This document shows positions 1 to 5,755 of a stretch of 7,694 nucleotides of DNA, piece after piece. Every line of letters starts with the position of its first letter. Within the stretch, counting starts at the first letter, position 1. Origin of the DNA: Bacillota bacterium (GTDB taxonomy: Bacteria > Bacillota > Clostridia > Lachnospirales > Lachnospiraceae); assembly GCA_023398855.1 (NCBI GenBank), contig JAEWRS010000437.1:1-7694 (forward strand), read 5' to 3'. A model generated the notes under the pieces. That model searched no databases, had not been told where the DNA came from, and saw nothing but the letters and a program-made list of their open reading frames with translations. The position numbers and the translations under genes were made by a program.

Positions 1-1140
1 GGACCATATAACTACCAGAATGTGGATATTGAAGGTGATGCTTACTATACCAACAATCCTCCTGCAGGAGCATTCCGCGGATTTGGCGTGACCCAGTCTT
101 GTATGTCTACGGAAGCACTGGTCAACCAATTGGCTGAGCAGGTAGGAATTTCCGGCTGGGAGATCCGTTACCGCAATGCCATCAGACCAGGTCAGTCACT
201 TCCTAACGGACAGATTGCAGACGAAGGCACTGGTATGGCAGAAACCCTGGAAGCAGTAAAAGAAGATTTTGAAAAATATGAGTCTGATCCTAATTATTTT
301 GTAGGAATTGCATCTGCCATGAAGAATGCGGGCATTGGTGTCGGCCTTGCAGACGTGGGCCGCTGTATTTTACGAATCCAGGACGGAAAAGTTGTTACCG
401 GATCTTCTGCTGCCGCTATTGGTCAGGGACTCCAGACCGTAACCTTACAGATGGTCTGTCAGACCACTGGTCTTGCACCCGAACTGGTAGAGGTGGGACA
501 TCCGGATACAAAATTCACACCTGACTCAGGAACGACCACAGCTTCCCGTCAGACCGTATTTACAGGAGAAGCCATCCACACGGCTGCAAGAAAGCTGAAA
601 GAAGATTTGGATGCAGGAAATTCTTTAAGTGATTTAGAAGGCAGGGAATACTACGGCGAATTTGATTATAAAACAGATCCTATGGGCAGTGATAAACCAA
701 ACCCTGTAAGCCATATTGCTTACGGCTATGCAACGCAGCTTTTTGTGATTGACAACGAAGGAAAAGTCGTCAATATCATTGCAGCCCATGATATTGGGAA
801 AGCCATTAACCCTCTTGCAGCAGAAGGACAGGTAGAAGGCGGTGTTGCAATGGGCCTTGGTTATGGACTGACAGAAGATTTCCCATTAAAGGATGGAATT
901 CCTCAGGCCAAGTTAGGTACCTTAGGTATCTTTAAAGCTCCCCAGGTGCCTCCCATTGATGTAAGGTTCATTGAAAAGAATCCATCTGATATTGCGTTTG
1001 GAGCAAAAGGTGTTGGTGAGATCGTATGTGTTATGGGAGCACCTGCTTTGCAGAATGCTTATTACAAGAAGGATGGCGTATTCCGGTACAAACTTCCTTT
1101 GGATAATACCTTCTACCGTAAACCGAAACCAGCAAAATAA
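1..1140 (+). CDS. Xanthine dehydrogenase/aldehyde oxidase family, molybdopterin-binding subunit (C-terminal part, 5' truncated)
   Basis: The reading frame is open from base 1 (first codons read GPYNYQN) and ends at TAA 1138-1140. The window therefore holds 379 residues of a longer protein; the GTG at 22 is an internal Val codon, not a start. Family marks, in fragment numbering: NNPPAGAFRGFG at 18-29, the cofactor-contacting loop of molybdenum hydroxylases; an IGQGLQT segment at about 140-146; TPDSGTTTASRQT at about 170-182; and GAKGVGEI near the end, whose Glu340 matches the catalytic glutamate of the family. These enzymes hydroxylate purines or other N-heterocycles using molybdopterin, with electrons leaving through 2Fe-2S clusters and FAD. 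The sequence style resembles the clostridial selenium-dependent xanthine dehydrogenase group; in that group Se is a cofactor ligand, so no in-frame UGA is expected and none is seen. Substrate and selenium dependence are inferred. The XdhC-type gene downstream fits. A strong terminator follows. Confidence 0.9.
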   Translation, partial: GPYNYQNVDIEGDAYYTNNPPAGAFRGFGVTQSCMSTEALVNQLAEQVGISGWEIRYRNAIRPGQSLPNGQIADEGTGMAETLEAVKEDFEKYESDPNYFVGIASAMKNAGIGVGLADVGRCILRIQDGKVVTGSSAAAIGQGLQTVTLQMVCQTTGLAPELVEVGHPDTKFTPDSGTTTASRQTVFTGEAIHTAARKLKEDLDAGNSLSDLEGREYYGEFDYKTDPMGSDKPNPVSHIAYGYATQLFVIDNEGKVVNIIAAHDIGKAINPLAAEGQVEGGVAMGLGYGLTEDFPLKDGIPQAKLGTLGIFKAPQVPPIDVRFIEKNPSDIAFGAKGVGEIVCVMGAPALQNAYYKKDGVFRYKLPLDNTFYRKPKPAK

Positions 1141-1182
1141 AAGGGGACTGACAGCATCAATCCCTTGACATACAAAACACCC

Positions 1183-1216
1183 AAAAAAGGGCGGAGTGAA
1201 TCCCGCCCTTTTTTCT
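1183..1216 (+). terminator. Intrinsic terminator after the molybdenum hydroxylase gene
   Basis: A perfect 12-bp stem pairs 1183-1194 (AAAAAAGGGCGG) with 1203-1214 (CCGCCCTTTTTT) across an 8-base loop, and the T run forms the tail. It lies 43 bp past the hydroxylase stop codon and 39 bp before the next gene. I see no good promoter between it and the XdhC-type gene, so that gene probably depends on read-through, which would lower its expression relative to the hydroxylase (inference). The A run also makes it usable from the minus strand, but no minus-strand gene ends here. Confidence 0.9.
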
Positions 1217-1252
1217 TAATAAAATACAAATACAAAAGGGGGTAATCAGAAA

Positions 1253-2281
1253 ATGGCAGGATTTTATGAAGAATTAACAAATACTGATAAGAATAAGAGC
1301 TTATTCAGCCTGACTATCATTGAGGGACAGGGAATGGGATCCAAGACTCTGTGGTCCAATGGGGAATTTATCTGCACTCAAGGCGATGAAAAGGTATTTG
1401 AATCCTTTTCAGAGGATTTAAAAGGGCTTGACAAAACCCAGACCATCAGGATCCAGAACAGCACATTGTTCTGTGAACTTGTTTCAGGTGAAAAATACAT
1501 GGTGGTGTGTGGAGCAGGACATATTTCTATCCCAATCATCAAAATCGGAAAAATGCTGGGGTTTCATGTTACAGTTATTGATGACAGGGTATCATTTGCA
1601 AATATTGCAAGAAAAGAAGGCGCTGATACAGTGATCTGCAAACCCTTCCGGGAAGCCCTGGAAGAGATCCAGGGAAGTATTGGCCATTACTTTATCATAG
1701 TCACAAGGGGACACCGCTACGACCAGGACTGTTTATCCCAGATCATTGTTAAAAAAAATGCCTACATCGGCATGATCGGAAGCAAAGCCAGGGTGAAACT
1801 GGTAAAAGATGTTCTGGTTAACGAAGGAATAAGCCAGGAACTGTTAAACCAGGTCTATACTCCCATCGGATTAAAGATTAATGCTCAGACCCCAGAAGAA
1901 ATAGCAGTAGCCATTATGGCGGAAATCATACAGATTAAAAACGGAAGCAAAAAAACCTTTGGTTATCCAAAAGAAATTCTTGAAGGGCTGACCTCCGTAA
2001 AACTGACAGATTCCCCGGGATCTCTTGTTACCATTGTCTCCAGAAAAGGCTCCGCCCCGCGGGATGTTGGTTCAAAAATGATCGTGATGCTTGACGGACA
2101 GACCATCGGAACCATTGGAGGGGGCTGTGTGGAAGCAGAGGTGTGTTCCATTGCCAGGGAAACTGCCCGTGATAACACGCCGGTATTAAAGAAGGTTGAC
2201 ATGACTCCGGGCAATGCGGAAGACGAGGGAATGGTATGCGGCGGAATCGTAGAGGTATATATTGAACCGATTTTAGTGTAA
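1253..2281 (+). CDS. XdhC/CoxI-family molybdenum hydroxylase accessory protein with reversed domain order
   Basis: 342 residues, probably cytosolic (no signal peptide or membrane segment seen). XdhC proteins bind molybdenum cofactor and promote its maturation and insertion into xanthine dehydrogenase-type enzymes. Residues 83-230 match the Rossmann domain usually at the C-terminus of XdhC: VVCGAGHISIP (84-94), VTVIDDR (106-112), IIVTRGHRYD (148-157), YIGMIGSKAR (171-180) and TPIGLKI (203-209). Residues about 250-342 match the domain usually at the N-terminus: GSAPRDVGSKM (266-276), GTIGGGCVEAEV (286-297) and MVCGGIVEVYIEPI (327-340), with Cys292 and Cys329. Residues 1-80 are weakly conserved and may be a degenerate remnant leading into the Rossmann domain. 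The start is supported by AGGGGG at 1237-1242, ten bases upstream. Its position behind the hydroxylase gene supports the role; the permuted order is read directly from the motifs. No terminator is evident downstream. Confidence 0.88.
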   Translation: MAGFYEELTNTDKNKSLFSLTIIEGQGMGSKTLWSNGEFICTQGDEKVFESFSEDLKGLDKTQTIRIQNSTLFCELVSGEKYMVVCGAGHISIPIIKIGKMLGFHVTVIDDRVSFANIARKEGADTVICKPFREALEEIQGSIGHYFIIVTRGHRYDQDCLSQIIVKKNAYIGMIGSKARVKLVKDVLVNEGISQELLNQVYTPIGLKINAQTPEEIAVAIMAEIIQIKNGSKKTFGYPKEILEGLTSVKLTDSPGSLVTIVSRKGSAPRDVGSKMIVMLDGQTIGTIGGGCVEAEVCSIARETARDNTPVLKKVDMTPGNAEDEGMVCGGIVEVYIEPILV

Positions 2282-2297
2282 TCCAGTTAAAAACACA

Positions 2298-2326
2298 ATG
2301 ACATTTTCCTGAAAACATAGTATACT
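2298..2326 (+). promoter_or_regulatory. Sigma-A-type promoter of the flavodiiron gene
   Basis: The -35 is ATGACA (2298-2303) and the -10 is TATACT (2321-2326), separated by exactly 17 bases; each differs from consensus at one position. Transcription would start near 2333, leaving a leader of roughly 40 bases before the ATG at 2375. No terminator separates this region from the upstream XdhC-type gene, so read-through could add to expression. Confidence 0.65.
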
Positions 2327-2336
2327 GTATACGATG
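2316..2336. promoter_or_regulatory. 21-bp near-palindrome over the -10 box, candidate operator
   Basis: CATAGTATAC (2316-2325) and GTATACGATG (2327-2336) are inverted copies around a single central T, matching at 9 of 10 positions. The palindrome covers the whole -10 element and the predicted start site, where a bound dimer would block RNA polymerase. The repeated GTATAC core resembles GntR-type operators in general style, but no regulator can be named from this. The operator role is inference. Confidence 0.45.
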
Positions 2337-2374
2337 AACGAGAATGCACGAACGAAAGAAAGGAAGGCAGCACC

Positions 2375-3577
2375 ATGTATTGTGTAAAAAATATCAAAGA
2401 CGATTTGTTCTGGGTTGGCGGAAGCGACCGCCGTCTGGCCCTGTTCGAAAACGCCTATCCCATACCGAAAGGGATATCATATAACTCTTACGTCCTGCTA
2501 GACGAAAAAACCGTTCTTTTTGATACCGTTGACCGGGCTATTACCGGGCAGTTCATGGAAAATGTGGAAGCAGTCCTTGGTGGACGGAATCTGGATTACA
2601 TCATCGTAAACCACATGGAGCCGGATCACTGTGCCACGTTAGGGGAAATGGTCAGAAGATATCCTGACGTAAAGATTATCTGCAATACCAAGACCATTCC
2701 AATTATCAACCAGTTCTATGAATTCGGTGTTGACGGCAGGGCTGTTGTCGTGAAGGAAGGGGACACCTTCTCATCCGGCAGACATACCTTTACCTTTTAT
2801 ATGGCTCCCATGGTCCATTGGCCGGAAGTAATGGTTACTTACGATACTACGGACAAGATCCTTTTTTCCGCTGATGCCTTTGGTACCTTTGGGGCCATGA
2901 ACGGAAACCTGTTTGCTGATGAATTGAATTTTGAACGGGAATGGCTTGACGAAGCCAGAAGATACTATTCCAATATCGTCGGTAAATATGGTCCGTCCAC
3001 CCAGGCGCTTTTAAAAAAGATCATGGATTTAGACATTCAGATCCTTTGTCCTCTCCATGGCCCCGTATGGCGTACTAATATTTGCTGGTACATGGAAAAG
3101 TATTTAAAATGGAGCAGTTATACACCAGAGGAACATGCCGTAATGATCGCTTACGGCTCCATTTACGGAAATACAGAGAATGCTGCCAACATCCTGGCAT
3201 GCCGCCTGTCTGACCGGGGCATCCGCAACATCGTCATGTATGACGTATCCTCCACCCATCCATCCGTGATCATCTCTGAAGCCTTCCGCTGCAGCCATCT
3301 GGTATTTGCCTCAGCCACCTATAACGGCGGAGTCTTCTCCAGCATGGAGCATCTGCTTCAGGACCTGAAGGCCCACAACGTACAGAACCGCACAGTCGCT
3401 CTTATGGAAAATGGCTCCTGGGGTGTTATGGCTGGCAAAAAGATGACCGAAGTCCTTACAGAAATGAAAAACATGACCTTGCTGGATCAGACCATTACCA
3501 TTAAATCCTCTGTAAAAGAGGACCAGCTGACAGAAATTGCCGCTATGGCAAATGCCATTGCAGACTCAATAAAATAA
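2375..3577 (+). CDS. fprA: Class A flavodiiron protein (FprA-type O2/NO reductase)
   Basis: 400 residues, the usual length for two-domain flavodiiron proteins, which reduce O2 to water and/or NO to N2O in the cytosol of anaerobes using electrons from rubredoxin or similar donors. The N-terminal beta-lactamase-like domain (about 1-250) holds the full diiron set: H80, E82 and D84 in NHMEPDH, H148 in MVHWPE, D167 in SADAFG and H228 in PLHGP. The C-terminal flavodoxin domain (about 254-400) has the FMN phosphate loop YGSIYGNTENAA (260-271), followed by SATYNGGVF (313-321) and ENGSWG (345-350). There is no fused rubredoxin or flavin reductase domain, so it is class A and needs a separate electron donor, not seen here. 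The start is set by AGGAAGG (2361-2367), seven bases before ATG. It has its own promoter and terminator. A role in protecting oxygen-sensitive enzymes such as the upstream hydroxylase is plausible but inferred. Confidence 0.95.
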   Translation: MYCVKNIKDDLFWVGGSDRRLALFENAYPIPKGISYNSYVLLDEKTVLFDTVDRAITGQFMENVEAVLGGRNLDYIIVNHMEPDHCATLGEMVRRYPDVKIICNTKTIPIINQFYEFGVDGRAVVVKEGDTFSSGRHTFTFYMAPMVHWPEVMVTYDTTDKILFSADAFGTFGAMNGNLFADELNFEREWLDEARRYYSNIVGKYGPSTQALLKKIMDLDIQILCPLHGPVWRTNICWYMEKYLKWSSYTPEEHAVMIAYGSIYGNTENAANILACRLSDRGIRNIVMYDVSSTHPSVIISEAFRCSHLVFASATYNGGVFSSMEHLLQDLKAHNVQNRTVALMENGSWGVMAGKKMTEVLTEMKNMTLLDQTITIKSSVKEDQLTEIAAMANAIADSIK

Positions 3578-3587
3578 TATCAGACAA

Positions 3588-3634
3588 GAAAGAGCAGGGA
3601 TTGGCCGAAAACAGCCAGGTGCCTTGCTCTTTTC
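3588..3634 (+). terminator. Hairpin terminator after fprA
   Basis: Ten bases past the fprA stop, AAAGAGCA (3589-3596) pairs with TGCTCTTT (3625-3632). The stem extends inward through GGG against CCT, including one G-U pair, and an inner TGGC (3602-3605) / GCCA (3614-3617) stem sits at the top. The T run is short (3630-3633, then CC), so it is weaker than the terminator at 1183-1216. Confidence 0.7.
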
Positions 3635-3701
3635 CATGCTTCCGTGCCATCAATTTCTTTAGCGGCCAAAAGCCAGGCAACACATGGATTGAGATACTGA
3701 A

Positions 3702-3730
3702 TTGTCTTTCCATAAGGGGTATGGTATAAT
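3702..3730 (+). promoter_or_regulatory. Near-consensus sigma-A promoter of the LysR gene
   Basis: The -35 is TTGTCT (3702-3707) and the -10 is TATAAT (3725-3730), exactly 17 bases apart. The predicted start is near 3737, giving a leader of about 58 bases. The rest of the 217-bp gap between fprA and this gene holds the fprA terminator (3588-3634) and a stretch at 3635-3700 in which I recognise nothing definite. Confidence 0.75.
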
Positions 3731-3794
3731 TTTATTCAGCGACCATGTATGTAACCCGACCTGAACCTTTCTGCCATAAAGAGGAGAATTTCCC

Positions 3795-4688
3795 ATGGAT
3801 ACCCGCTATCTCAGTTATATTCTGACCATTGCCCAAAAGCAAAACATGACAAAAGCCGCTGAAGAACTCTTTGTCTCCCAATCCACCTTAAGCCAGTACC
3901 TTTCCAAGCTGGAAAGTGAGCTTGGCACGCCTCTTTTTTACAGGAGCAAAGGCCGCCTGTCCCTGACCCCTGCAGGTCAGCTATATATCCAGGCCGCCGA
4001 GAAGGTAATAGCCACCAAAAATGTTCTTTATCAAAACATACAAAGCCTGGATAACCGGGGCCATATCACGGTTGGAGTCACATCCCAATTCGGTCTGAAA
4101 ATGCTGGTGGATATCATACCCGCCTTTAAAACCCGCTATCCCGAAGTTACCATTGAAATTTCAGAAACCAGTCTGCCTGATCTCACAAAGCTTTTATTGG
4201 AAGAAAGCATTGACTGCGGAATCATGGCACTCAATACCACAGACCCTTTTTCCCCTGATCAGGTCACCATACTGAAGGAAGAAGAAGTATTGTTTTCCAT
4301 TCCGGCCGGCCATCCCTACCGGAGAAAAAATCCTGGCAATCCCATAAAAATCAAAGAATTCGAAGCAAACTTTGGAGATGAAAACATCTTGCTTTCCAAA
4401 AAGGGGTCTACACTGCGCTATCTTACGGATGCCATATTGGAAAAGGCCAGCTGGATTCCCCGTACTGTATGTGAAACCAACAGCATATCCACAACCAGAA
4501 GCATGGTAGCCATGGGGATCGGCGTCACCTTTATAGGAGAATCCTGCGCCAGCGAACGGGAGCTGGTGGCCTACTATTCCATCTCTCCCCGTCTCACCAG
4601 GTTTAATGCCCTTGTGACCAGAAAAAACTGGAGCTTAAATCAGGCCGCAGACAGCTTCTGCAAAGACATAAAAAATTATTTCCAGTAA
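3795..4688 (+). CDS. LysR-family transcriptional regulator
   Basis: 297 residues, the typical length for the family, which act as cytosolic tetramers binding DNA near target promoters and responding to a small-molecule effector. The winged helix-turn-helix lies at 1-60: YLSYILTIAQKQNMTKAAEE leads into LFVSQSTLSQYLSKLESELG, then PLFYRSKGRLSLTPAG (46-61). A linker helix covers about 62-88. The periplasmic-binding-protein-like effector domain starts near ITVGVTSQFG (91-100) and runs to about 295. GAGGAG at 3781-3786, eight bases before ATG, supports the start. It has its own promoter and is convergent with the peptide transporter operon, so the usual divergent-target rule does not identify what it controls; fprA, the transporter, itself or a distant gene are all possible. 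The ligand cannot be deduced. Confidence 0.93.
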   Translation: MDTRYLSYILTIAQKQNMTKAAEELFVSQSTLSQYLSKLESELGTPLFYRSKGRLSLTPAGQLYIQAAEKVIATKNVLYQNIQSLDNRGHITVGVTSQFGLKMLVDIIPAFKTRYPEVTIEISETSLPDLTKLLLEESIDCGIMALNTTDPFSPDQVTILKEEEVLFSIPAGHPYRRKNPGNPIKIKEFEANFGDENILLSKKGSTLRYLTDAILEKASWIPRTVCETNSISTTRSMVAMGIGVTFIGESCASERELVAYYSISPRLTRFNALVTRKNWSLNQAADSFCKDIKNYFQ

Positions 4689-4732
4689 AATGCCCTATGA
4701 CTGGAGTGTTCCATAGTCACAGGGCATTTTAT
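4687..4732. terminator. Bidirectional terminator between LysR gene and peptide transporter operon
   Basis: 4687-4702 (AAAATGCCCTATGACT) pairs with 4715-4730 (AGTCACAGGGCATTTT) over 16 positions with one mismatch. It starts with the last two bases of the LysR stop codon and lies just past the end of the convergent ATPase gene (stop at 4739-4741). The A run on one side and the T run on the other give a U-tail in both transcripts. The mismatch is A-C in the plus-strand RNA but G-U in the minus-strand RNA, so the hairpin should be slightly more stable for the transporter transcript. Confidence 0.9.
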
Positions 4733-4738
4733 TATAAA

Positions 4739-5755
4739 TTATGTTGACAGCATTTCCGCCTGTTCCATTAAGGCCTGTTCCTTTTCAGCCATTTCCCTGG
4801 ATTCTTCCCAGAAATGACAGGCAACGCAGTGCCCCTTTTCTCCTGTCTGCCGAAGGACAGGAGTTTCTTTTTTACATATCTCCTTAGCCATCCAGCATCT
4901 GGGGGCAAACCGGCAGCCTTCCGGCGGATTGAGAGGGCTTGGCACATCCCCTTTTAAAACAATGCGGGACACCTTTTTTCCAATCTCCACCTTTGGAATA
5001 GCTGATAAGAGAGCTATGGTATAAGGATGTACTGCATTTTGAAAGATATCGTCGGTTTCCGCGCTTTCAATGATCTGGCCCAGATACATGACGGCAATAC
5101 GGTTAGAAATATGGCGCACAACCGATAAGTCGTGAGAAATAAAGAGATAGGACAAGCCTCTTTTTTTCTGTAAATCCATGAGCAGATTGATGATAGTTGC
5201 CTGTATGGATACGTCAAGGGAGGATACTGGTTCATCACACACAATGAATTCCGGTGATAAGGATAATGCCCTGGCTATTCCCACGATCTGGCGCTTTCCT
5301 CCGTCCAGCTCATGAGGATATTTATTCAGCAGATCCTTGGAAATTCCGCAGTCATCACACAGAGCTTCTATTTTTTCATTCATTTCCTTATCAGAGCCGA
5401 TTTTATGGATCTTATAAGCCTCCTTTAAAATGGAGCGGATTGTTTTCCTGGGATTTAAGGAAGAATAGGGGTCCTGGAATATAATCTGTATTTTAGAACA
5501 CATCTCCAGCATCTCCTGCTTTCCGCAGGCTTTAAATACATCCCTTTCCCCATAAATCAGTTCTCCGCCTGTTGGCTTATGAAGTCTCATGATCACATTT
5601 CCAACCGTGCTTTTTCCGCATCCAGACTCTCCCACCAGTCCAAGGGTCTCTCCCGGGTAGATATCAAAGGAAATGTCATCCACAGCATGAAGCTGGCCCT
5701 TTCCCTTGATTTCAAAATATTTTTTTAAATTCTTAACCTGAATCAGAGGTTTCAT
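4739..5755 (-). CDS. dppF: Dipeptide/oligopeptide ABC transporter ATP-binding protein, DppF/OppF type
   Basis: 338 residues. One of two ATPases that power peptide (or related solute) import from the cytosolic face of the membrane. Motifs in order: Walker A GESGCGKST (42-50), Q-loop IIFQDPYSSLNP (91-102), signature LDGGK (150-154), Walker B FIVCDE (170-175), D-loop SSLD (178-181) and switch His208 in ISHD. The C-terminal oligopeptide-transporter extension begins near HPYTIALL (243-250) and carries Cys281, Cys287, Cys294 and Cys310. The signature departs from the usual LSGGQ (Ser to Asp, Gln to Lys); a DGG form is, to my recollection, common in DppF-like proteins of Clostridia, so this is probably functional. 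Its ATG overlaps the upstream ATPase stop as ATGA, with GGGGAGGGG (5761-5769) five bases upstream, indicating translational coupling. It is the last gene of the operon. Substrate specificity cannot be read; nickel or other solutes are alternatives to peptides. Confidence 0.92.
   Translation of the reverse strand: MKPLIQVKNLKKYFEIKGKGQLHAVDDISFDIYPGETLGLVGESGCGKSTVGNVIMRLHKPTGGELIYGERDVFKACGKQEMLEMCSKIQIIFQDPYSSLNPRKTIRSILKEAYKIHKIGSDKEMNEKIEALCDDCGISKDLLNKYPHELDGGKRQIVGIARALSLSPEFIVCDEPVSSLDVSIQATIINLLMDLQKKRGLSYLFISHDLSVVRHISNRIAVMYLGQIIESAETDDIFQNAVHPYTIALLSAIPKVEIGKKVSRIVLKGDVPSPLNPPEGCRFAPRCWMAKEICKKETPVLRQTGEKGHCVACHFWEESREMAEKEQALMEQAEMLST

Noticed and set aside
22..24. GTG as start of the hydroxylase gene
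   Set aside because: The frame is open back to base 1 and the residues before it already match the family, so this is an internal codon of a truncated gene.
1165..1170. Perfect TTGACA -35 hexamer upstream of the XdhC-type gene
   Set aside because: No -10 lies 16-18 bases downstream; that position falls in the GGGCGG stem of the terminator.
2028..2318. Minus-strand open frame overlapping the end of the XdhC-type gene and the fprA promoter
   Set aside because: Antisense shadow of a gene with clear family motifs; its composition (many Pro, Arg, Cys and Trp) is unlike a real protein.
3603..3680. Similar GGCC-AAAA-GCCAGG stretches at about 3603-3619 and 3664-3677
   Set aside because: Short, gapped similarity between two copies only, and the first is part of the terminator hairpin; not enough for a repeat family.
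3583..3735. 51 stop-free codons on the minus strand across the fprA-LysR gap, reading like a helical peptide
   Set aside because: No ATG start or Shine-Dalgarno site, and it overlaps the fprA terminator and LysR promoter. A stop-free run this short is expected by chance; a translated homology search would settle whether it is a gene remnant.
3735..3765. TTCAG (3735-3739) and CTGAA (3761-3765) inverted pair downstream of the LysR promoter
   Set aside because: Only five-base arms separated by 21 bases, without a LysR-type T-N11-A core; not distinguishable from chance.
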